From assembly GCF_000884275.1 (NCBI RefSeq), contig NC_013197.1: a stretch of DNA of 17,036 nucleotides; one strand, given 5' to 3'. The stretch's first letter is position 1, and each line of letters starts with the position of its first letter. Source of the DNA: Thermus phage P23-77. Lineage: Viruses; Dividoviricota; Laserviricetes; Halopanivirales. A program made the translations under genes and the position numbers. Positions 1-5,442 of this stretch are shown piece by piece. The notes beneath the pieces were generated by a model, which saw only the letters and a list, made by a program, of their open reading frames with translations, was not told the origin of the DNA and ran no database searches.

Positions 1-244
1 GCGGGAAATGGGCATCCCGCACCTCCGCCCCGTCCCTACGCATCGGCGGGACGGGTCGGCCTTGGCCCGGATGGAGACCCTGGGGTACGACATCCGCATG
101 TACAGGATCATCGGTCCCCGGGACGGGGAGGTCTGGTGGGTGGCCGAGGCGGTCTATGAGGGCCGGGTGCTAACCAGGGCCCGGGCGACAGAGCGGGAAG
201 AGGCGCTGAAGGCCCTGGCGGGCGAGCTGGGGGTGTCGTCATGA
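1..244 (+). CDS. C-terminal part of junction-spanning early protein (unknown function)
   Basis: If the duplicated 47-base ends are collapsed into a circle, the frame starting at 16772 runs through the junction without a stop and ends here at 242-244, giving about 153 residues. Without collapsing, a separate 78-residue protein could start at ATG 8, but the ribosome-binding sequence in front of it (GAGCGGGA) is weak. The product is a charged, probably soluble, mixed alpha/beta protein with a segment EVWWVAEAVYEGRVLTRARA that suggests a short beta-hairpin followed by a helix. No family is recognised. The stop overlaps the next start as ATGA, so the replication-gene candidate is translationally coupled to it. 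An 11-bp imperfect hairpin lies within the coding sequence at 25-59. Confidence 0.7.
   Translation, partial: REMGIPHLRPVPTHRRDGSALARMETLGYDIRMYRIIGPRDGEVWWVAEAVYEGRVLTRARATEREEALKALAGELGVSS
25..59. repeat. Inverted repeat (hairpin) inside the junction gene
   Basis: CCCGTCCC at 29-36 pairs perfectly with GGGACGGG at 48-55 around an 11-nt loop. Beyond one mismatch, CCG at 25-27 pairs with CGG at 57-59. The left arm and loop contain CGCCCCGTCCCTACGCATCG (26-45), identical over 20 bp to 3385-3404 in the early/late terminator region. The hairpin lies within a coding frame and its right arm begins exactly where the terminal duplication ends. It has no T-tract, so it is not an obvious terminator. 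Its role is unknown. Confidence 0.6.
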
Positions 245-1518
245 GCCTTCCCCTTCCCCCCGACCTGCCGGAAGAGGTGCGGCGTGAGCTGGAGGGCCTG
301 GCCCAAAAGAACCCCGCCCTGGCCAAAAGCCTCCTCAAGGTCTGGGAGGCCAAGCGGGCCAAGGAGGCCAAGGACAGGGAGGCCCCCACGCCCAAGGAGG
401 AGGCCCCCCAAAGGGCCGCTCCAACCCCCCCGCTAAAACGGCCGATAACCACTCTCCAAAGCACCCCCCCTACTCCTACTACCCCCCCGGCCTCGGAGGC
501 CCCTCAGCGGCCCTCTGCTGCTTCTCCGTCAGGAGAACACTGGGAGAGCCCGGCCGACATCCGCACTTGGGAGTGGCAGGACCTCCTTTCCAAGGCCGAG
601 ACCTCCATCCGGCGCTTTGGCCACTGGGAGCGCCTGGGCCCCCTGGCCCCCATGGTCCGGCTCCTGGTGGCCCACGCCATCCGCTTTGGGGCCCGGCTGG
701 ACCCCAGCCGCGAGGCCCACGTCTTCCTGGCCCAGTGGGAGCTGGCCGCCATGCTCGGGGTCTCCGAGCGCACGGTGGAGCGGTGGCTGCACGACCCCCG
801 CTACGAGCGCTACCGCCAGGCGGCCCGCATGTGGATCTCCTGGGAGACCTGGTACACCGAGGGGGAAGGGATAGGCCGGCCTGGGGCGGTCCGGGGCGGC
901 ACGGTCTGGCGGGTCCGGGTCCGGCCCCTGGCCCGGCCCCGGAAGGTCCTGGCCCCCTACCTGCGGGTGCCCTGGCGGGACCTCGGGACGGACAAGGAGC
1001 AGGGCCGGACCGCAAAGGTCCTGAGCCTGCCCGACTCAGTGTCGGGATATAAAGAGGCCCTTAAGGTAGGTAGGGGAGTAACCCTCCAAGGCGTAGTGGG
1101 CAGGCCGTTAGCCACGCTCGTGCAAAAAACCCCCGTTACTCCTTTAGATCCCGACACTGCCCTGGGCGCCACCCGGGACCTCCGGGCCCTCCTCCGGGCG
1201 GCCAGCGTCCCGGGGGGGCGGGAGGGGCGGCGCTCCTGGGCCCAGCAGGTGGCCTCGGCCATCGCCGGGGCCCTGGGGGACGGCCATTCGGCCAGGTTTT
1301 GGCTCCGGGTGGTCTGGGCCGCCCTGAAGGCGGTCCTCTTCGGCGGGGGGGAGGGGGCCCTGCGCCTCCTCCTCCGGGTGGTCTACATGGCCAAGGAGGC
1401 CCGGGAAGACGGCTTCGCCAAGAGCCCGGGGGCCTACGCCCAGGCCCTCCTTCGGCGGGAAGGGTTCTGGGACCTGGTGGCCCCCTTCCAGCAGTTCAAG
1501 GTGGGGGTGGTGGCGTGA
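241..1518 (+). CDS. Putative replication initiator with internal HTH (425 aa)
   Basis: This is the largest early gene. Residues 1-45 form a charged helix, about 46-95 a Pro/Thr/Ser linker, and about 100-260 a folded domain holding a clear helix-turn-helix, ELAAMLGVSERTVERWL (167-183). A basic stretch follows (about 215-245), then a linker (about 262-310) whose DNA carries nested inverted repeats, then an Ala/Leu/Arg-rich helical C-terminal domain. The layout of an N-terminal DNA-binding domain, an ori-like linker and a C-terminal domain resembles lambda-O-type initiators, where the origin sits within the gene. There is no visible nuclease, helicase or polymerase motif, so the initiator role is inferred from size, the HTH, early position and the embedded repeats. 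The start overlaps the previous stop (ATGA); the stop overlaps the next start (GTGA). A large transcription regulator is the main alternative. Confidence 0.6.
   Translation: MSLPLPPDLPEEVRRELEGLAQKNPALAKSLLKVWEAKRAKEAKDREAPTPKEEAPQRAAPTPPLKRPITTLQSTPPTPTTPPASEAPQRPSAASPSGEHWESPADIRTWEWQDLLSKAETSIRRFGHWERLGPLAPMVRLLVAHAIRFGARLDPSREAHVFLAQWELAAMLGVSERTVERWLHDPRYERYRQAARMWISWETWYTEGEGIGRPGAVRGGTVWRVRVRPLARPRKVLAPYLRVPWRDLGTDKEQGRTAKVLSLPDSVSGYKEALKVGRGVTLQGVVGRPLATLVQKTPVTPLDPDTALGATRDLRALLRAASVPGGREGRRSWAQQVASAIAGALGDGHSARFWLRVVWAALKAVLFGGGEGALRLLLRVVYMAKEAREDGFAKSPGAYAQALLRREGFWDLVAPFQQFKVGVVA
1037..1159. other. Nested inverted repeats within the initiator gene: candidate replication origin
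   Basis: The perfect 12-bp arms CAGTGTCGGGAT (1037-1048) and ATCCCGACACTG (1148-1159) flank about 100 bp. Inside them are GGAGTAAC (1075-1082) and GTTACTCC (1135-1142), extendable to 10 of 12 matches as TAGGGGAGTAAC against TAAAGGAGTAAC. The enclosed DNA is clearly less G+C-rich than its surroundings (atataaag, ttaaggtaggtag, gcaaaaaac) and uses A- and T-ending codons that are rare in this genome. This suggests selection on the DNA rather than the protein. An initiator-binding origin is the favoured reading; an mRNA structure is the alternative. No DnaA-box-like sequence was seen. Confidence 0.5.
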
Positions 1519-1892
1519 GGCTGGACCGCTTGAACCTGGCGAACCTTCGGGACGTGTTCAGGGACATGGTGCAGGAGGCGCTGGAGAACCCGGGCCAGCT
1601 GGTTCGGCTGGCCCTTCCCACTAGCCCCTCGGACGGGGTGCAGATCTTCCTGCGCCTCGAGGGCGGGACCCTCTACCTGGCCATCCGCAGGCCCGGGGGT
1701 AGGGAAGACCCCAGGGAAGTCCAAGCCCTGGCGAAGGAGATGGGCCTGGAGATCCGCAATGGCCCCTACCGGGTGGAGGTCCCAAGGAGCCAGCCGGCGG
1801 GGCCCTTCAAGAAGACCCGCGCCTTCCTGGTGGCCGAGTGCGACCTGAGCCCGGCGGTCTGGGGGAACAGGGGAAGTATGGGGGCGGCATGA
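1515..1892 (+). CDS. Small early protein of unknown function (125 aa)
   Basis: It starts at GTG 1515, overlapping the upstream stop as GTGA, and ends by overlapping the next start as ATGA, so it belongs to a coupled early operon. The product is soluble. An amphipathic N-terminal helix (NLRDVFRDMVQEALENPGQL) is followed by beta-strand/turn sequence (VQIFLRLEGGTLYLAIRR) and a second helix (EDPREVQALAKEMGLEIR). The C-terminus ends in a Gly-rich tail. No catalytic motif or family is recognised. It could be an accessory replication or host-takeover protein, but that is only positional inference. An in-frame open extension upstream of 1515 lies inside the initiator gene and is not used here. Confidence 0.8.
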   Translation: MRLDRLNLANLRDVFRDMVQEALENPGQLVRLALPTSPSDGVQIFLRLEGGTLYLAIRRPGGREDPREVQALAKEMGLEIRNGPYRVEVPRSQPAGPFKKTRAFLVAECDLSPAVWGNRGSMGAA

Positions 1893-2656
1893 GGGTTCTG
1901 AGCATGGGCGGCGGGGTCCAGTCCAGCACCCTCTTCTTCATGAGCATTCGCGGGGAGATCCCCGCCTATGACGCCGTGGTGTTTGCGGATACCGGCTGGG
2001 AACCCAGGAAGGTCTACGAGTGGCTTGGCTTCCTGGAGGAGGAAGCCAGGAGGGTGGGCCTTCCCTTTATTCGGGTATCGGCGGGAAACATCCGGGAAGA
2101 TGCCCTGCGTAAGGTCCGGGAAGGCACGCGGTGGGCCGCCATGCCTTTGGTGGTGGAAGGGCCAAGCGGCTTGGGCCGGCTTCCGCGGCAGTGCACCCAG
2201 GAGTACAAGGTAAAGCCGATTAGGGCCTGGATCCGCCAAGCCCTAAAGGAAAGGGGAGAAAGGGTAGCCCTCCTCTCCCTCGGTATCTCCTGGGACGAGG
2301 TGGAGCGCATGAGGCCGTCGGAGGTCCGGTACATCGTTCACCAGTTCCCCCTGGTAGAGCGTAGGATGACCAGGGACTCCTGCCTTTCGTGGCTCCACCG
2401 CCACGGCTACCCTACCCCGCCCAAGTCATCATGTCTGGGGTGCCCGTATCATTCCGACCGATACTGGAGGGCTCTCCAGAGGGAAAGCCCTGAGGAGTGG
2501 CAGGACGTCCTGGCCTTTGACCTGGAGATCCGGCGTATTCCTGGAGTGCGGGGGCGGTGCTACCTGCACCGTGCAGGCGTACCACTGGGAGAGGTAGACT
2601 TGAACTCAAAGCAGGACCTTTTTGGTGAGGACTGCTCTGGGATCTGCGGGGTGTGA
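1889..2656 (+). CDS. PP-loop ATPase / PAPS-reductase-like protein (255 aa)
   Basis: The N-terminus carries a PP-loop variant of SGGxxS, SMGGGVQSSTL (5-15), followed by the strand AVVFADTGWEP (29-39). RQCTQEYKVKPIR (101-113) is typical of the phage branch of the PAPS-reductase/adenine nucleotide alpha-hydrolase superfamily. These enzymes adenylate a substrate with ATP, often before a sulphur transfer. Cys102, Cys165, the pair Cys182/Cys185 (SSCLGCPYHS) and Cys249/Cys253 (CSGIC at the C-terminus) could hold an Fe-S cluster or zinc, as in thiolating members. The substrate cannot be told from sequence. ATG 1889 overlaps the upstream stop and follows a GGGGGCGG tract; an in-frame ATG at 1838 would overlap the previous gene deeply. 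The gene is less G+C-rich than its neighbours, as expected for an acquired accessory gene. Confidence 0.85.
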   Translation: MRVLSMGGGVQSSTLFFMSIRGEIPAYDAVVFADTGWEPRKVYEWLGFLEEEARRVGLPFIRVSAGNIREDALRKVREGTRWAAMPLVVEGPSGLGRLPRQCTQEYKVKPIRAWIRQALKERGERVALLSLGISWDEVERMRPSEVRYIVHQFPLVERRMTRDSCLSWLHRHGYPTPPKSSCLGCPYHSDRYWRALQRESPEEWQDVLAFDLEIRRIPGVRGRCYLHRAGVPLGEVDLNSKQDLFGEDCSGICGV

Positions 2657-3042
2657 AATGGAGAGGAACAAGCTTGAGCGCCCTGGTGGTGCTTGGCCTC
2701 ATGGCCCTTCTATGGCTCAACAACAACCCCCCCAAGCCCGCCCCCGCCTCCCCTTCCCCCACCGAGACCCGCATCTCCCTTCCCCAGGCCCAGCCCTCCC
2801 CTACCCCGGCGGCCCAGCCTTGCCAGGGGCACATCTGGTACGTGACCCGAAGCGGGGCGGAGGTGCGCTTCGGCTATACGGGGAGTGCGGAGCGGGTGCG
2901 CCTGGAATGGCCGGGGGGTTCCTACGAGGTGGCGGTGGCGGACGCCTGCACCGGCACGGAGTGCAGGGCCACCCTGCCCCGTCCCGCCCTGTCGGAGGTA
3001 CGCATCAGACTAGACGCGTGCCCGTGGGAGCAGGTGCCTTGA
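2653..3042 (+). CDS. Membrane-anchored Cys-containing surface protein (129 aa)
   Basis: It starts at GTG 2653, overlapping the upstream TGA as GTGA. Residues 1-3 are basic and about 8-22 are a hydrophobic helix (LSALVVLGLMALLWL) that acts as signal anchor or signal peptide. A Pro/Ser/Thr linker (26-55) follows, then a small beta-rich domain (57-123) with four cysteines at 57, 99, 104 and 123 that could form two disulfides outside the cytoplasm. No lipobox is evident. The layout suits a protein displayed on the host envelope, for example superinfection exclusion, but no family is recognised. It ends the early operon: the next gene has its own promoter 28 bp downstream. Confidence 0.75.
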   Translation: MKWRGTSLSALVVLGLMALLWLNNNPPKPAPASPSPTETRISLPQAQPSPTPAAQPCQGHIWYVTRSGAEVRFGYTGSAERVRLEWPGGSYEVAVADACTGTECRATLPRPALSEVRIRLDACPWEQVP

Positions 3043-3070
3043 CACCTAGAGGCGTGTTATTATGCGGGCA
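3039..3070 (+). promoter_or_regulatory. Putative promoter giving a leaderless transcript of the HhH gene
   Basis: A -10-like TATTAT (3058-3063) lies exactly 6 nt before ATG 3070, so transcription would begin at or next to the start codon. The same arrangement, hexamer then GNRGGC then ATG, occurs at 16006 and 3444. TTGACA at 3039-3044 is a good -35 sequence, but it lies only 13 nt from TATTAT (16 nt from TATGCG), so the pairing is imperfect. There is no Shine-Dalgarno at normal spacing, which supports leaderless initiation, common in the Deinococcus-Thermus phylum. Confidence 0.55.
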
Positions 3071-3363
3071 TGGAAGAACTGAGGAAGGGCCGTCCGGCCA
3101 AGCGTCTCATTGAGTTGGCCACGCGGAAGCGGGAACCCATACCGATTGAAACCCAGCCCCTTTCCGTCCTCCTGCACGTCCTTTTGGGAAATCCTCAGGC
3201 CGCGCGGGCCCTTGACCGGGCGCTCCAGGGGGACATCCGGAACATCCACGGCTGGGACATCCGGGATTTGGAGGCCCTGGAAGGCGTGGGGCCGGGGACG
3301 GTGGGGAAGCTGGCCGCCCTGTTGGAGATCATCCGGCGGCTGGTGAAGCGGCCTTCTACGTAG
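3070..3363 (+). CDS. Small helix-hairpin-helix protein (97 aa)
   Basis: The C-terminal third reads DLEALEGVGPGTVGKLAALL, a helix-hairpin-helix of the GVGPGT type that binds the DNA backbone non-specifically. A similar HhH stands at the N-terminus of RadC-like proteins, but no JAB/MPN metalloprotease domain follows here. The N-terminal half is basic then hydrophobic (RKGRPAKRLIELATRKR; LSVLLHVLLGNPQAARALDRAL). It could be a DNA-binding accessory or regulatory protein. It is a single-gene unit: a putative leaderless promoter lies directly in front, and the stop is followed by three 13-bp-period repeats and a strong terminator. A role in early/late switching is conceivable but rests only on position. 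Confidence 0.8.
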   Translation: MEELRKGRPAKRLIELATRKREPIPIETQPLSVLLHVLLGNPQAARALDRALQGDIRNIHGWDIRDLEALEGVGPGTVGKLAALLEIIRRLVKRPST

Positions 3364-3364
3364 C

Positions 3365-3415
3365 GTCCCTACGGGGTGTCCCTACGCCCCGTCCCTACGC
3401 ATCGTAGGTACGGGG
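3365..3415 (+). repeat. Three direct GTCCCTACG repeats at 13-bp period plus an inverted copy
   Basis: GTCCCTACG occurs at 3365-3373, 3378-3386 and 3391-3399, exactly 13 bp apart, with differing 4-bp spacers. A near-inverted copy CGTAGGTACGGGG (3403-3415) pairs with the third copy to form the terminator stem. The 20 bp at 3385-3404 are identical to 26-45 at the circle junction, and related inverse copies stand at 7424-7498. The strict spacing suggests a protein-binding array or expansion of a short repeat. Its function is unknown. Confidence 0.75.
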
Positions 3416-3427
3416 TGGGCTTTTTTT
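3387..3427 (+). terminator. Strong intrinsic terminator separating early and late regions
   Basis: CCCCGT-C-CCTACG (3387-3399) pairs with CGTAGG-T-ACGGGG (3403-3415) around a CAT loop, with a single internal mismatch. The sequence gtgggc and then seven consecutive T residues (3421-3427) follow. This is the best intrinsic terminator in the window. It closes the HhH gene unit and insulates the late operon, whose first start codon is only 29 bp after the T-tract. Confidence 0.85.
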
Positions 3428-3443
3428 CTCCCGCCTAAAGCCG

Positions 3444-3456
3444 TTCCATGAGGGCA
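3444..3456 (+). promoter_or_regulatory. Putative leaderless late promoter
   Basis: The hexamer TTCCAT (3444-3449) followed by GAGGGC and ATG 3456 matches the arrangement at 3058 and 16006, with the same 6-nt spacing. The GAGGG directly against the ATG is too close to serve as a normal Shine-Dalgarno. At 17-nt spacing the -35 region would fall in the terminator T-tract (3421-3426), so no good -35 is seen and an activator may be needed. The position, between a strong terminator and the first structural gene, makes a late promoter necessary somewhere here. Confidence 0.45.
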
Positions 3457-4019
3457 TGGCCACCACCTACAGGCGCGTGCCCGTGGACCCCCAGAAGCCT
3501 TTGGGGCCCGGCTTGTACGAGGTGGTGCTGACCCACCAGAGCGGGGACCTGTCCCGGGTCACGCGGTCCAGCCTGGAGCAGGCCCTGCAGAAGCAGTACG
3601 GCCCCGGGGTGCGGGTGCTGGACTGGGGAAAAAGGGGCGGCGACCTGGTGATCCGGTTGGAGGTGAAGGAGGTCTCCACCTCCTCCGCGCCGTCCTCTTC
3701 TACCCCCTCCACCCCTCCCCCGGCCTACGGAGGCGCGGGCTGCGGGTCCCTCATGTGCCCCCAGCCTATGAGCGGGGAAATGGGGGACTACATTTACCCG
3801 GCCTTCCTGCCCGCCCTGCCGGCGGTCCTGAGCGTGGCCGCCCTGGTGGCCGTGCTGTACCTGGTGTGGCGCATCGTGACGGCGATCAAGGAGAGCGTCC
3901 AGTTGGTGCCCGAGCCGGCCCGCACCGTGGCCGTGGCCGGGGGCGGGGTAGGCGTGGCCGCCCTGGGCCTGGGGGTCCTGGTGCTGGCCGTGGCCGGCCT
4001 GAGGAGGGGACATGGCTAG
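3456..4019 (+). CDS. Two-helix membrane protein, first late gene (187 aa)
   Basis: The N-terminal domain (1-72) is soluble and alpha/beta (GLYEVVLTHQSGDLSRVTRSS, then QKQYGPGVRVLDW). A Ser/Thr/Pro linker (73-92), a Gly/Cys-containing segment (Cys96, Cys101) and two transmembrane helices follow at about 117-141 and 157-181, the latter very Gly/Val/Ala-rich. An internal-membrane protein of the virion is likely from this topology and its position at the head of the structural operon. By gene order I believe it is the structural protein called VP6 in P23-77, but this is from memory. Its last 8 nt overlap the following microgene. Confidence 0.85.
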   Translation: MATTYRRVPVDPQKPLGPGLYEVVLTHQSGDLSRVTRSSLEQALQKQYGPGVRVLDWGKRGGDLVIRLEVKEVSTSSAPSSSTPSTPPPAYGGAGCGSLMCPQPMSGEMGDYIYPAFLPALPAVLSVAALVAVLYLVWRIVTAIKESVQLVPEPARTVAVAGGGVGVAALGLGVLVLAVAGLRRGHG

Positions 4020-4065
4020 GAAGAGGAAGACCAAGCGGAAGACGCGGCGGAAGACCCGGAGGTAG
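4012..4065 (+). CDS. 17-residue protamine-like microprotein
   Basis: ATG 4012 is preceded by the strong ribosome-binding sequence GAGGAGGGG at 4 nt spacing and starts inside the end of the upstream gene (8-nt overlap). It encodes MARKRKTKRKTRRKTRR, with 12 basic residues of 17, three Thr and no acidic residue, then TAG. The next gene starts 3 nt after the stop with its own GGAGGT, so the microgene fills exactly the gap between two coupled late genes. The composition is that of a nucleic-acid-neutralising peptide, as in protamines or the tiny basic peptides of some virions. It may help condense packaged DNA or bind membrane phosphates. No homologue is known to me, and it is short enough to be missed by gene callers. 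Confidence 0.65.
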   Translation: MARKRKTKRKTRRKTRR

Positions 4066-4067
4066 CG

Positions 4068-4463
4068 ATGCTCAAGCTTCGGCTCCCCGAGGAGCTACTG
4101 GGCGAAGAGGCCACCCTGGAGGGCCCGGGCTCACCCCCTCAGGAGGTGCGGGCCGTGCCCATGGAGGGCCCCCTGGACCCCGTCTTGGAGGAGGCGGTGG
4201 AGTCCCAGCCTCAGGTGCCCCCCCCAAAGCCCCCCAATGAGGAGGAAGAGCCCCCCCAGGAGGCCCGGCCAAGCCCCCAGCCCGGCCCGGCCCGGCGGGG
4301 AAAGCCGCTTGGCCTTCTGGCCGCCCTGGGGGCCGGGGCCTTGGTGGTGCTGGGCGTAGCGCTGGGAGGAGGTGTGAATGCAAACGTGGGAGGAACCGCA
4401 GGCGGGGCCGCCCCCAGGCCCCCCGCCCCCCCCTCCACCGGAAGCGGAAGCCTCTGGGAGTGA
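4068..4463 (+). CDS. Acidic Pro-rich single-pass membrane protein (131 aa)
   Basis: GGAGGT lies 5 nt before ATG 4068. Residues 1-78 are acidic and Pro-rich (PPPKPPNEEEEPPQEARPSP), residues 76-79 are basic (RRGK) and 81-101 form a transmembrane helix. A Gly/Ala/Pro tail (102-131) with little predicted structure follows. The acidic N-terminus next to the very basic microprotein is suggestive of pairing but unproven. The last 86 nt also encode the start of the next protein in another frame. No family is recognised; a minor virion membrane protein is likely. Confidence 0.8.
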   Translation: MLKLRLPEELLGEEATLEGPGSPPQEVRAVPMEGPLDPVLEEAVESQPQVPPPKPPNEEEEPPQEARPSPQPGPARRGKPLGLLAALGAGALVVLGVALGGGVNANVGGTAGGAAPRPPAPPSTGSGSLWE

Positions 4464-4899
4464 GGGCGGGGGCTTCCAGGACCTGCCCGGGGAGGAGGCA
4501 GGGGGGTTTGAGGAGCTTCCGGCGGTAGAGCCCGTCGTCCCCTTCACGGGGGAGGAGATCGCCGGCGGCGTGGCCTTCGCCCTGGTCTTCGGCCTCAGGC
4601 TCCAGAGCCCTGAGGAGGTGGCGGCCTTCCAGCGGGCCTTCCAGGCCGGGGTGGGGGGCCTCCTTCCCCCGGCGGCGGTCCTGGACGCCCTGAAGGTGGG
4701 CGAGGCCCTGGCCGCCTACGGGATAGGGAAGAACCGCCTACCTATGGGCGGGGTGGAGAACCTTCCCCCCTGGCTGCGCATCCTCCTGGGAGGCGCGGCC
4801 CTGGCCATGGCGGCCTACGGAGGTGTGCGTGCGGTTCAGGAGGTTCGCGCTACCCGCGCTGATACTCCTTCTCCTGGTGGTGGGGCTGTCCCGGCCTAA
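4378..4899 (+). CDS. Pro-rich membrane protein (173 aa) with long overlap at its start
   Basis: ATG 4378 is preceded by GGAGGAGGTG at good spacing, although it lies 86 nt inside the previous gene. The N-terminus has a polyproline run (11-21) and a Glu/Gly/Phe-rich repeat-like stretch (GGFQDLP, GGFEELP). A hydrophobic segment lies at about 60-75, a helical middle at 78-118 and a transmembrane helix at about 132-151. The C-terminal tail is short and polar. It overlaps the peptidase gene by 71 nt. Gene order suggests the structural protein I recall as VP8 of P23-77, at low certainty. Confidence 0.8.
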   Translation: MQTWEEPQAGPPPGPPPPPPPEAEASGSEGGGFQDLPGEEAGGFEELPAVEPVVPFTGEEIAGGVAFALVFGLRLQSPEEVAAFQRAFQAGVGGLLPPAAVLDALKVGEALAAYGIGKNRLPMGGVENLPPWLRILLGGAALAMAAYGGVRAVQEVRATRADTPSPGGGAVPA

Positions 4900-5440
4900 G
4901 CCGCCTAAGAAGCCCGGGACCCCTGTGGTCAACAGCAACAAGGAGGAGGAGCTTCACCCAGAGCTGCGCAAGCGCTGGAGGCTGGCCGCGGCGGAATACG
5001 CCCGGCGGTTTCCGTCCCTTCCCCGGCCGTACCTGGCCTACGCCTACCGCTCCATGGAAGAGCAGGCCCGCCTCTACGCTGTGGGCAGGGCGAGGCCGGG
5101 GCAGCTGTACGTGGCGCATGGAGTGGACGGCAAAAGCTACCCCGTCATCGCCCCCAGCTTGAAGGAGTTTCCCGACTGGCGCATCATCACCAACGCCCGG
5201 CCCGGTCAGTCCCTCCACAACTACAGGCCGGCCCTGGCCTTTGACGTGGCGTTCCAGGACGGCAAAGGAGGGTTCTCCTGCCTGGAGTGCTTTCAGAAGT
5301 TCGGCCAGATAGCCAAGTCCTATGGCTTGGAGTGGGGCGGCGACTGGCGGGTCAGAGATTACCCCCACTTCCAGCCCCCCAACTACACCTGGCAGATGGC
5401 CCAGGCCGGCGTTCCGCCAAGGTTTACGAAGGAGGTTTGA
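4829..5440 (+). CDS. M15-family L-Ala-D-Glu / D,D-peptidase (membrane-anchored endolysin)
   Basis: The N-terminus is a signal anchor (RFRRFALPALILLLLVVGL), then a Pro/Lys linker (22-35) and an M15 (VanY/T5-lysozyme type) peptidase domain. Zinc ligands are His130 and Asp139 in SLHNYRPALAFDV and His180 in DYPHFQPP. The catalytic acid is Glu168 in GLEWGGDW. It should cut peptide bonds in the peptidoglycan stem from outside the cytoplasmic membrane. GTG 4829 is chosen because GGAGGT (4819-4824) sits 4 nt upstream; GTG 4823 would overlap that site. The anchored form suggests either secreted lysis activity or a virion enzyme for DNA entry. It stands directly upstream of an amidase gene. Confidence 0.9.
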   Translation: MRFRRFALPALILLLLVVGLSRPKPPKKPGTPVVNSNKEEELHPELRKRWRLAAAEYARRFPSLPRPYLAYAYRSMEEQARLYAVGRARPGQLYVAHGVDGKSYPVIAPSLKEFPDWRIITNARPGQSLHNYRPALAFDVAFQDGKGGFSCLECFQKFGQIAKSYGLEWGGDWRVRDYPHFQPPNYTWQMAQAGVPPRFTKEV

Positions 5441-5442
5441 GG

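Noticed and set aside
1299-1514. Upstream extension of the 125-aa early gene
   Set aside because: It would lie inside the initiator gene and read as Gly/Pro-rich sequence; GTG 1515 is coupled to the upstream stop.
241-1518. The 425-aa gene as an integrase
   Set aside because: No R...HxxR...Y tyrosine-recombinase pattern or serine-recombinase N-terminus is visible.
2622-3113. Alternative frame over the membrane-anchored Cys gene
   Set aside because: The chosen frame has a clean TM segment, ordered Cys residues and a GTGA coupling; this one gives a Pro/Gly/Arg-rich product without motif.
3365-3415. CRISPR-like array
   Set aside because: Repeat of 9 bp with 4-bp spacers is far too short; no cas genes.
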